DNA of 64,000 nucleotides from Spirosoma luteum DSM 19990 (GTDB lineage: Bacteria > Bacteroidota > Bacteroidia > Cytophagales > Spirosomataceae): positions 107,719-171,718 of the forward strand of contig NZ_KB893279.1 of NCBI RefSeq assembly GCF_000374065.1, written 5' to 3'. Position numbers and translations under genes: made by a program. This document shows, one piece after another, positions 1-6,946 of the stretch (the stretch's first letter is position 1; every line of letters starts with the position of its first letter). Under the pieces are notes generated by a model. That model was given only the letters and a program-made list of their open reading frames with translations. It was not told the DNA's origin and made no database searches.

Positions 1-226
1 GCTGAAGAAACATGGGGTAGAACCGGTTGATTTTCTGATGATTGGCAACTCATTGAAATCGGATATACTACCGGTAGTGCATATTGGCGGGCGGGCCATC
101 CACATTCCATCCGCTGTTACCTGGGCGCATGAGCGGGTAGAAGATGAGCAACTGACGGGAAAATTATTCACCACGCTGGGCAGTGCCCGCGAGCTGCTGA
201 ACCTGTTCGAAACGGTTAATGGCTAA
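1..226 (+). CDS. HAD-family hydrolase, C-terminal fragment (5' cut by window)
   Basis: The reading frame is open from the first bases and ends at TAA 224-226, so only about the last 74 codons are present. The peptide contains GNSLKSDILPV followed by a G-G-x-A-x-x-x-P stretch and TWAHE. This is the C-terminal motif IV region of haloacid-dehalogenase phosphatases, where the paired acidic residues bind Mg2+; here the segment reads G-N-S-x-K-S-D. The substrate cannot be inferred from this end. The stop overlaps the 3' end of the convergent omega-amidase gene by 11 bases, which is common for tightly packed convergent genes. Family assignment is good; a specific function is not supported. Confidence 0.75.
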   Translation, partial: LKKHGVEPVDFLMIGNSLKSDILPVVHIGGRAIHIPSAVTWAHERVEDEQLTGKLFTTLGSARELLNLFETVNG

Positions 227-1031
227 TCGTGAAGCTATCGGCATCCAGGTTTGCCGGAAACGTTGCCCGAAAGGCGCGTAGTTCATCCAGCAAGAGCGTT
301 TGCTGGTGAACCGTTTCTATATCGGACTGGCGGAAAAGGACCTCGCCTTTGTAATCGATTACGGCCGAATCGCCACTGTAGGGGTGCCCGTTTCCGTCTC
401 TACCAACCCGATTAACGCCGACAACGTAGCTCAGGTTTTCAATAGCGCGGGCTTGTAGGAGCACATTCCAGGCGTTGCGCCGGGCGGCTGGCCAGTTGGC
501 TACGTACAGCAGTAAATCGAAATCGAATAAAGAGGGAGCTGCCTGGGTGTTGCGGCTCCAGACCGGGAAGCGGAGGTCGTAACAGACAAGCGGACAAATA
601 CGCCACCCTTTCCAGACCTTCACAATCCGGTGCGTCCCGGCGGTGTAGATGGTGTCTTCGCCCGCCATCCGGAACAGGTGTCGTTTGTCGTAGGTGTCAA
701 ACTGCCCGTCGGGCTGCATCCAGATAAGCCGGTTGAAAAACTTCCGACCCGTCGGTGATACGGCATTCCGGCTGTCCTTTTCCTGCACGACGTAACTACC
801 CGTTACCACGGCTCCCGTTTGGGCGGCCATTTGCTTTAACCAGCGAAACGTAGTCAGGTTCATGGGTTCGGCCACAGCGGCAGCATCCATTGTAAAGCCT
901 GTCGTAAACATTTCGGGCAATACAATCAGGTCGGTGGATTCGGGCAGGCTAAAGATACGCTCCTCCAGCATCGCCCGGTTTGCTACGGGGTCATGCCAGT
1001 ACAGGTCGGGTTGGAGGAGGGAGACATTCAT
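216..1031 (-). CDS. Omega-amidase, carbon-nitrogen hydrolase (nitrilase) family
   Basis: This 271-residue protein has the complete nitrilase-superfamily triad: Glu40 in LPEMFTTGF, Lys116 in YDKRHLF and Cys150 in LVCYDLRFP. The pattern and length match the YafV/NIT2 omega-amidases, which deamidate alpha-ketoglutaramate or alpha-ketosuccinamate left by glutamine or asparagine transamination. The protein is cytosolic, with no signal peptide. The ATG at 1029-1031 gives an N-terminus (MNVSLLQPDL) that begins right at the first beta strand, as expected. It is the last gene of a leftward run after def, with a 57-base gap holding an AT-rich inverted repeat. Function is by family; the substrate is inferred. 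Confidence 0.85.
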   Translation of the reverse strand: MNVSLLQPDLYWHDPVANRAMLEERIFSLPESTDLIVLPEMFTTGFTMDAAAVAEPMNLTTFRWLKQMAAQTGAVVTGSYVVQEKDSRNAVSPTGRKFFNRLIWMQPDGQFDTYDKRHLFRMAGEDTIYTAGTHRIVKVWKGWRICPLVCYDLRFPVWSRNTQAAPSLFDFDLLLYVANWPAARRNAWNVLLQARAIENLSYVVGVNRVGRDGNGHPYSGDSAVIDYKGEVLFRQSDIETVHQQTLLLDELRAFRATFPANLDADSFTISH

Positions 1032-1039
1032 GAATTATA

Positions 1040-1083
1040 AATGATGAATAGGCGAGCACGGTCTCTTTCAACTATTCATCATT
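1040..1083. repeat. AT-rich intergenic inverted repeat, TGATGAAT family, copy 1
   Basis: Arms of 12 bases at 1040-1051 (aatgatgaatag) and 1072-1083 (ctattcatcatt) are exact reverse complements. The flanks extend the same vocabulary (tgaattataa at 1031-1040 and gatcattatt at 1083-1092) imperfectly. It fills the gap between the omega-amidase start and the def stop. The words match the larger hairpin at 1674-1768 and the one at 22135-22222, so this looks like one dispersed family. Confidence 0.6.
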
Positions 1084-1088
1084 GATCA

Positions 1089-1661
1089 TTATTTAGGGAA
1101 TTTCATTTTATACTCGGCGTCGGTCTTGCCTTTGGTGATATCGGCCAGTTTTTTCTTGATGAGGGTTCGGCGGAGGGTAGGCAGATAATCGGTGAACAGT
1201 TTGCCGTCGAGGTGGTCGTATTCGTGCTGGATGATTCGGGCTGCCATGCCCTCATATTCTTCTTCGCGTTCGTTCCAGTCGGTATCCATATACCGAATCA
1301 CGATGATTTCGGGCCGACGTACTTCACCCCGGATACCCGGAATGCTCAGGCAACCTTCCTCAAAATCCCAGTCGTCGCCCGCTTCCTCAATGATTTCAGG
1401 GTTGATGAATACCTTCTTGAACCCAATCAGGGTTTGGTCAATGTCCTCTTCCGCTTCGTCTTCATTCAGGGGTTCACCATCGACAACAAATAGCCGGATG
1501 CTCTGCCCAATTTGCGGAGCCGCCAGCCCCACACCCGATGCTGCGTACATCGTTTCGAACATCGTTTCGCTCAATGCTTTCACATCGAGGGTTCCCGGTT
1601 CAATAATCTTTGCCCGCTTCCGAAGAATCGGGTCACCATAAGCAACGATAGGGAGAATCAT
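1089..1661 (-). CDS. def: Peptide deformylase
   Basis: Removes the formyl group from the N-terminal methionine of new proteins. All three signature motifs are present: GVGLAAPQIG (residues 43-52), EEGCLSIPGI (101-110, metal ligand Cys104) and QHEYDHLDG (145-153, ligands His146 and His150, catalytic Glu147). Its 190 residues are slightly longer than the E. coli enzyme because of an acidic insertion around residues 66-75, a place where Bacteroidota enzymes often carry extra residues. The start MILPIVAYGDPILR is canonical. It lies between ruvX upstream and the omega-amidase downstream on the same strand, separated by AT-rich hairpins rather than close coupling. Cytosolic. Confidence 0.95.
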   Translation of the reverse strand: MILPIVAYGDPILRKRAKIIEPGTLDVKALSETMFETMYAASGVGLAAPQIGQSIRLFVVDGEPLNEDEAEEDIDQTLIGFKKVFINPEIIEEAGDDWDFEEGCLSIPGIRGEVRRPEIIVIRYMDTDWNEREEEYEGMAARIIQHEYDHLDGKLFTDYLPTLRRTLIKKKLADITKGKTDAEYKMKFPK

Positions 1662-1673
1662 AAGTTGAATGAT

Positions 1674-1768
1674 GAGTTATGAATGATAAATGATGAATTA
1701 TGAATGATAAATTGTTCACCGCGATAGTTATTTATCATTCATAATTCATCATTTATCATTCATAACTC
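1674..1768. repeat. Perfect long inverted repeat, TGATGAAT family, copy 2
   Basis: Left arm 1674-1712 and right arm 1730-1768 are exact reverse complements over 39 bases, around a 17-base spacer. Each arm is itself a duplication: the word tatgaatgataaa occurs twice, separated by tgatgaat. The right arm runs into ruvX and supplies its last codons and TGA stop (1756-1758). In RNA it would form a very stable AT-rich hairpin. It has no clear T-tract, so a terminator role is possible but unproven. Confidence 0.85.
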
Positions 1769-2178
1769 TTTTTGCTTTCCATGAATGACTGTAGAATAAT
1801 GGCCGCGCTAATTTTATCGATGTTCCCTTTCTGGCGACGGTCTTTTTTGGTACTGCCGTTCGAAATCATTGCCTGAAGGGCCATGACGGACGTGAACCGT
1901 TCGTCGTGCCAGTGAACAGGGATATCAGGCAGGGCATTTTGCAGGTGTGTCACAAACTTCCTTACCCTGGGCGTATTGTCGGTATCCAGCCCATCCAGCC
2001 CCTTTGGCAATCCAACGATAAACGCATCGACCGGCTCCCGAACGATATAAGTTTTCAGGAATTTCAGCACTTCGTGCGACGGCACCGTTTCCAGACCCGA
2101 TGCAATCAACTGCAACGGGTCTGTTACGGCGATGCCGGTACGCTTGGCACCATAGTCGATTGCTAAAAGTCTGGCCAT
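1756..2178 (-). CDS. ruvX: Putative pre-16S rRNA nuclease / Holliday junction resolvase-like YqgF
   Basis: This 140-residue protein begins MARLLAIDYGAKRTGIAVTD, the N-terminal RNase H-like strand of YqgF/RuvX with the first catalytic Asp at residue 8. It continues with VGLPKGLDG (the family's VGLP motif) and WHDERFTS, which carries a conserved acidic residue. Members process the 5' end of pre-16S rRNA in E. coli; the older Holliday-resolvase name persists. It starts 5 bases after the stop of the MocA-like gene and is probably co-transcribed with it. Its final codons and stop lie inside a 39-base inverted-repeat arm, so the C-terminus (KKSYE) was shaped by that repeat. Confidence 0.88.
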   Translation of the reverse strand: MARLLAIDYGAKRTGIAVTDPLQLIASGLETVPSHEVLKFLKTYIVREPVDAFIVGLPKGLDGLDTDNTPRVRKFVTHLQNALPDIPVHWHDERFTSVMALQAMISNGSTKKDRRQKGNIDKISAAIILQSFMESKKSYE

Positions 2179-2183
2179 TTCTG

Positions 2184-2789
2184 CTACAAAGGTAAGGAGG
2201 AACGGGAGGATTGCCAGTTTTCTACATCCTGCTTCGTATCCAAATCAACGGTAGCCAGGGGGAACAGTATCGCTGCACAGTCATTTACGTGCTGTTTTAT
2301 GAGCTTACGGGCCCCCACATCACCCGATAGCTGCATGAATGCTGCCCGATACTGGATATCAAACAGGGCTGGTACGCCCAGAAAATCAGCTTCTCCATAC
2401 TGGCACGCTATAATACCCCGATTCGTTTTCTGACGGGTATCAATGAGTTGCTGTAGCAGGGAGGGGGTCACAAAGGGCTGGTCGGTGAGCAGCACCAGAA
2501 AACTGTCAATGGGCTGGTCGGTTATGCAGTTCAGCCCTGTCTGTAATGACGAAGCCATGCCTTCCGGCCAGTCTGGGTTATGAACCAGCTGAATCGGTAA
2601 ATCCGCCAGTTCCGCCTGTATACGCGCCTGATTGGCACCCAGTACAACAATAACCGGCCCTGCCTGGAGAGACAGGGCCGTTTCGGTTATTTGGCGAACC
2701 AATGTTTTTCCGTTATTCGTGAGTAGTTGTTTGGGCTCTCCGAGACGGCTGGAACTACCGGCGGCCAGGATAATGGTTGCAATAGTCAT
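2184..2789 (-). CDS. MocA/MobA-like nucleotidyltransferase (molybdenum cofactor cytidylyltransferase)
   Basis: This 201-residue protein has the glycosyltransferase-A nucleotide-binding start: ILAAGSSSRLGEPKQLL (residues 7-23), then a metal-binding Asp in LLTDQP. MocA proteins attach CMP to molybdopterin for enzymes of the xanthine dehydrogenase family, whereas MobA uses GTP. Sequence alone does not separate them fully, but context favours MocA: the gene starts 13 bases after the stop of a xanthine-dehydrogenase-type catalytic subunit on the same strand. It probably makes the cofactor for that enzyme. Cytosolic. ruvX follows 5 bases later, so the operon mixes enzyme maturation with housekeeping genes. 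Confidence 0.82.
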   Translation of the reverse strand: MTIATIILAAGSSSRLGEPKQLLTNNGKTLVRQITETALSLQAGPVIVVLGANQARIQAELADLPIQLVHNPDWPEGMASSLQTGLNCITDQPIDSFLVLLTDQPFVTPSLLQQLIDTRQKTNRGIIACQYGEADFLGVPALFDIQYRAAFMQLSGDVGARKLIKQHVNDCAAILFPLATVDLDTKQDVENWQSSRSSLPL

Positions 2790-2802
2790 GCGCTAAACCA
2801 GC

Positions 2803-4986
2803 CTATACCTTTTCCAGATCGAACGGCAGCCGACGGATGCGCTTGCCCGTGGCGGCAAAAACAGCGTTCGCTAATGCTGGCGCCAGGGGTGGTAAACCCG
2901 GTTCGCCAACCCCTTTAATGGTTGGTCCGCCTTCGGCCAGAATGTGTACCTCTACTTCGGGCATCTCGTTAATGCGCAACATCCGGTTCTTGTCGAAGTT
3001 GGCTTGTACGGCCTGTCCATTTTCAAACGTGATGCCGTCTTTCAGCGCAGCTGTGAGGGCCATCGCTACCGAACCTTCCACCTGTGCCTTCACCGTATCG
3101 GGGTTTACCACCGTACCGAGGTCGATAACGCAGTACACTTTATCGACGGAAATACCGCCGTCTTTAGTCTTCGACACTTCCACCACCTGACCCGCCAGCC
3201 CGGCGAAAAAGTCCCATTGCGCTACGCCACGCCCTTTTCCTGCCGGAAGTGGCTTATCCCAGCCTGATACTTCTTTCAACTTTTCCAGTACACGTTTCGT
3301 ATCGGAACCGTTCGTCAGCATCGCAAGCCGGAACGCCATTGGGTCCTGCCCCGCTTTGTGCGCCATTTCGTCCAGAAAGCACTCGTGGGCGAAGGCTAGC
3401 GTCGAGCTTGTCACCGACCGCCAGTAGGTAAGCGGGATGTGAATATCCGCGTGAACATACCGGGTGTTCAGATTCGGAATGTCGTATTTCTGTTCGTTGG
3501 TGCCCTCCAGCATGGTGCCGTCGGGCTTGGTCTTATCATACGTTTCGTTCATTGTCGCGTCGATAGACGGGGCAATGACTTTGTGTTGCAGGGCAACTGC
3601 TTTCCCGTCAGCCGACAGGGCACCCCGCATGGCCGAAAACGTCATGGGACGGAAAGGGCCAAGCTGCGTATCGTCTTCCCGCGTCCAGATAACCTTTACG
3701 GGTTTGCCAATCGTTTTGGAGAGCGTTGCTGCTTCGCTGGCAAAATCCTGCGTAATCCGCCGGCCGAAACCACCGCCGTTAAACTGCACATGCACGGTTA
3801 CGTCATCGACCGGAATGGCCAGTACCTTCGCTACTTCCTGCCGGGCCAGGTCTCCACCCTGCGTGGATAGCCACAGCGTTACTTTTCCGTCAGTCTGATA
3901 ATGCGCCAGGGCATTCATCGGCTCCATAGTAGAGTGACTCAGCATAGGCGTCTCGTAGAAAGCCTCTAGTTGATTTGGACTCTCGGCAAATGACTTGTCA
4001 AAGTCGCCCGTATTGTGCCCGATGACGCCCTCTGATTTGGCCAGATCACGCAACTGTTTTTCAAAGTTGGCCGTGTTGAAGGTGTCGTGACCCTGATGGT
4101 CCCACGTAACCTTGAGGGCTTTGCGACCTTGCAGCGCAGCCCAGTAGTTGTCCGCAATGATGGCAACCCCTTCGTAGCGGTTTTTGCCCACGACGCGCTC
4201 CACTTTCACCGCCTGCTTCACCCCCTTGATTTTCAACGCCTGAGCCGCATCGAAACCAGACAGCTTACTTCCCAGAATGGGACTGCGTTCAATGGACGCA
4301 TACACCATATTCGGAACCCGGGAATCAATACCAAACATCGCCTGACCAGTTACTTTGAGTGGTACATCGGGGCGGGGCATTGGCTTACCCAGGATGGTAA
4401 ACTGTGCCGGGTCTTTTAGTTTAGGTTCTTTGGGAACCGGGAGTTTTGCCGCTGTTCCGGCCAATTCGCCGTACGAAAGCTTTTTACCGGACGGTTTGTG
4501 GATGACGGTTGCGTTTTCGGCAGTACACTCGGCAACGGGTACGTTCCACTGGTCGCTGGCGGCTTTAATGAGCATTTCGCGGGCGGATGCCCCCACCTTA
4601 CGCATGGGCAGATAGCCACCCCGAACGGAGCCACTACCGCCTACGGCCTGCGACCACATATCCCCAAACTTGGTTTCGCCCCCGGTCTGCCGGATGGTTA
4701 CTTTGTCGAGTGAAATGTTCAGTTCTTCGGCAATAAGGGCTGGAATAGACTGAAAGGTGCCCTGTCCAATTTCGGGACGGGGGTTCATGATGGTAATTTT
4801 GCCCGACTTCTCAATCAGGATATATGGCGTCAGCTCTACCGATTCGGGTAAAGCGCTCAGGTTCAGTACCGGGCTGGCATGAACATCGTTGGTAGTACAG
4901 CCAAGGGCAAAAACAGCTCCGGTCAGACCAGCCGCCTTCAGGAAATCCCGGCGGGATGCGTTTGGTTGGGTTGGTTTCTGGCTCAT
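2803..4986 (-). CDS. Molybdopterin-binding catalytic subunit, xanthine dehydrogenase family (IorB/aldehyde dehydrogenase-like)
   Basis: This 727-residue protein opens with a twin-arginine signal, SRRDFLKAAGLTG (residues 11-23), followed by FALGC ending at Cys30, so it may be Tat-exported and possibly lipid-anchored. The body is the Mo-hydroxylase large subunit: a repeated aldehyde-oxidase a/b domain, GGGFGRR at the cofactor site, and near the C-terminus GVGEPGLPPLAPA with the conserved active-site Glu. The architecture matches isoquinoline 1-oxidoreductase beta and related aldehyde dehydrogenases. It overlaps the [2Fe-2S] subunit by four bases (ATGA), so the subunits are translationally coupled. 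No c-type cytochrome subunit is adjacent. The substrate is unknown. Confidence 0.88.
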   Translation of the reverse strand: MSQKPTQPNASRRDFLKAAGLTGAVFALGCTTNDVHASPVLNLSALPESVELTPYILIEKSGKITIMNPRPEIGQGTFQSIPALIAEELNISLDKVTIRQTGGETKFGDMWSQAVGGSGSVRGGYLPMRKVGASAREMLIKAASDQWNVPVAECTAENATVIHKPSGKKLSYGELAGTAAKLPVPKEPKLKDPAQFTILGKPMPRPDVPLKVTGQAMFGIDSRVPNMVYASIERSPILGSKLSGFDAAQALKIKGVKQAVKVERVVGKNRYEGVAIIADNYWAALQGRKALKVTWDHQGHDTFNTANFEKQLRDLAKSEGVIGHNTGDFDKSFAESPNQLEAFYETPMLSHSTMEPMNALAHYQTDGKVTLWLSTQGGDLARQEVAKVLAIPVDDVTVHVQFNGGGFGRRITQDFASEAATLSKTIGKPVKVIWTREDDTQLGPFRPMTFSAMRGALSADGKAVALQHKVIAPSIDATMNETYDKTKPDGTMLEGTNEQKYDIPNLNTRYVHADIHIPLTYWRSVTSSTLAFAHECFLDEMAHKAGQDPMAFRLAMLTNGSDTKRVLEKLKEVSGWDKPLPAGKGRGVAQWDFFAGLAGQVVEVSKTKDGGISVDKVYCVIDLGTVVNPDTVKAQVEGSVAMALTAALKDGITFENGQAVQANFDKNRMLRINEMPEVEVHILAEGGPTIKGVGEPGLPPLAPALANAVFAATGKRIRRLPFDLEKV

Positions 4987-5480
4987 CGCTTACCGACTTT
5001 AGGGGTTGATTTAGGAAGACTGGCCATCTCGCCCGAAGCCGTATGAATAGCGGCACGAACACGATTGTAGGTACCACACCGGCATATATTCCCCTGCATG
5101 GCGGTATCGATATCGGCATCGGTTGGTTTAGGCGTCTGCTTCAGTAAAGCTACCGCCGACATGATTTGCCCCGATTGGCAATAGCCACATTGGGGCACCT
5201 GATGCTCAACCCAGGCTTTCTGCACCGGGTGGTCGGCATTTTTAGAAATACCTTCAATCGTCGTAATCTTATGCCCTGCCGCTGCCGATACGGGGTAGCT
5301 ACAGGACCGGATGGGGTTTCCATCCAGGTGTACCGTACAGGCTCCACATTGGGCAATACCACAGCCAAACTTGGTGCCGGTCAGCCCGACTACGTCGCGG
5401 ATGGCCCACAGTAGCGGCATCGTTGGCTCAACGTCCACCGTGTGCGGCTGATTATTAATGGTCAATTTAAAGGATGCCAT
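4983..5480 (-). CDS. [2Fe-2S]-binding subunit of the molybdenum hydroxylase (IorA-like)
   Basis: This 165-residue protein has two [2Fe-2S] clusters typical of xanthine dehydrogenase small subunits. The plant-type ferredoxin cluster uses Cys40, Cys45, Cys48 and Cys60 (GCGIAQCGAC). The second, all-helical domain uses Cys98, Cys101, Cys133 and Cys135 (CGYC and CRC). It passes electrons from the Mo centre of its partner, with which it overlaps by four bases. It has no signal peptide, so export would be by hitch-hiking on the partner's Tat signal, as known for this family. It is the first gene of a leftward operon; the 104-base gap to the divergent oxidoreductase gene must hold its promoter. Confidence 0.92.
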   Translation of the reverse strand: MASFKLTINNQPHTVDVEPTMPLLWAIRDVVGLTGTKFGCGIAQCGACTVHLDGNPIRSCSYPVSAAAGHKITTIEGISKNADHPVQKAWVEHQVPQCGYCQSGQIMSAVALLKQTPKPTDADIDTAMQGNICRCGTYNRVRAAIHTASGEMASLPKSTPKVGKR

Positions 5481-5584
5481 AATAGCGGTAAAAAATCTTG
5501 CTGGTTACGTCGTTAAGCAGGCTACACCTGCGGATGGCTAAATTACCGGAGAAATAGTTTTTTTCCAACATAAGAGACCTGTAA

Positions 5585-6760
5585 ATGGTTGATTTGCTGT
5601 ATACAACCTGGAATATGACAAATACAGACGCGGCAGATGTACGCGAAATTGGTATCGGTGTTATCGGTATGGGAGGCTTCGGTCTGTTTGCCGTTCAGCA
5701 GTTTTTACAGGTGCCCCACACGAACCTGGTGGCCATTGCTGGCTCAAAGCGCGAAGAAGCGATTGCCGTCGCCAAACGGTTTGGCGCGGAGCAGTTAGGT
5801 AGCCTGGAGGAACTGGTGAGTCACCCGGATGTGGACCTGATTTACATTGCTACCCCACCGTTTCTACATTACGAACAGTCCATGCTGGCCCTGAATGCCG
5901 GTAAGCACGTTATCTGTGAAAAGCCCCTGGCCATGAACCCCGAACAGGGTGAAGAGATGCTGGCCTTGGCAAAGCAAAAAGGCCTGCTGATGGTAACCAA
6001 CCTCATGCAGCGGTACAACCCGATGTTCGCCCGGGTGAAGCACCTGATTGATAAAAATTTATTGGGGGAGTTCCTGCATGGCTACTTCGAAAACTACGCT
6101 GGCGACGAGGGCTTGTCGCCTGAACACTGGTTCTGGGACCGGGAGAAATCGGGCGGTATTTTTATCGAGCACGGGGTTCATTTCTTCGACATGTTTGCCG
6201 GTTGGCTGGGCGACGGAAAAGTAATTGCTTCACGAATTTTAAAGCGCCCAAATTCCGCCGATATAGAGGATCAGGTTCAGGCTACGGTGGAATACGGTGA
6301 TGAAGCAACCGGCAAAAAATTGGTTAACTTTTATCATGGTTTCACCCAAACCGGGCGTATGGACCGGCAGGAAATGCGGCTGCTCTTTGAGCGGGGCGAC
6401 ATCACCCTGTATGAATGGGTGCCCACCCGGATGGTGATGCGCTGCGTAGCGGACGAGGAAACGACCCGTGCCCTGATGGATTTGTTTCCGGGTGCCCAAC
6501 TCAACGTAACGGCCAACATTGGTGGGAAAGACCGTACCCTGCGCGGACGGCATAAAACGTTCGAGGCCTACCAGCAGATTGAACTTAAATTCGGCTTCGG
6601 CAACGAGAAACAGCACATTTACAGCGAACTGCTCCGGCTCATGTTCCGCGATCAGTCAGCCGCCATCCATTATCCCGAAACGCACCGGATCATTACGGAA
6701 GCCAATGGCCTGACCTCATTAGAAACAGCCGTAGTGGCTGATAGAATGGCCCGTGGGTGA
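5585..6760 (+). CDS. Gfo/Idh/MocA-family oxidoreductase
   Basis: The 391-residue protein has an NAD(P)-binding Rossmann start, IGVIGMGGFGLFAVQQF (about residues 23-39), then the family signature HVICEKPLAMNPEQGEEML, where the Lys of EKP is catalytic, and a C-terminal alpha/beta domain with HGVHFFDMFAGWLGD. Such enzymes oxidise or reduce sugars, inositols or related polyols; the substrate cannot be told from the sequence. The first 10 residues look non-conserved, so the second ATG at 5615 (MTNTDAADVREIG) is an equally good start. It is cytosolic and stands alone, divergent from the Mo-hydroxylase operon. Confidence 0.85.
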   Translation: MVDLLYTTWNMTNTDAADVREIGIGVIGMGGFGLFAVQQFLQVPHTNLVAIAGSKREEAIAVAKRFGAEQLGSLEELVSHPDVDLIYIATPPFLHYEQSMLALNAGKHVICEKPLAMNPEQGEEMLALAKQKGLLMVTNLMQRYNPMFARVKHLIDKNLLGEFLHGYFENYAGDEGLSPEHWFWDREKSGGIFIEHGVHFFDMFAGWLGDGKVIASRILKRPNSADIEDQVQATVEYGDEATGKKLVNFYHGFTQTGRMDRQEMRLLFERGDITLYEWVPTRMVMRCVADEETTRALMDLFPGAQLNVTANIGGKDRTLRGRHKTFEAYQQIELKFGFGNEKQHIYSELLRLMFRDQSAAIHYPETHRIITEANGLTSLETAVVADRMARG

Positions 6761-6946
6761 ACGCGACTTTCCGGACTGTCAAAGCGATTTTATGCGTTTC
6801 CGGACCATGGAAGCAGGAACCAGTTCTGTATGGGTCAATTAATAAAAAATTTTAAAAATATATAGCCCTTTTGGCCAAATCGCTGGAAACTACCTGATTT
6901 TTTTCAGACCTTTGTGTAGTCATATCTTTTCTCCGCCTAACGTATC

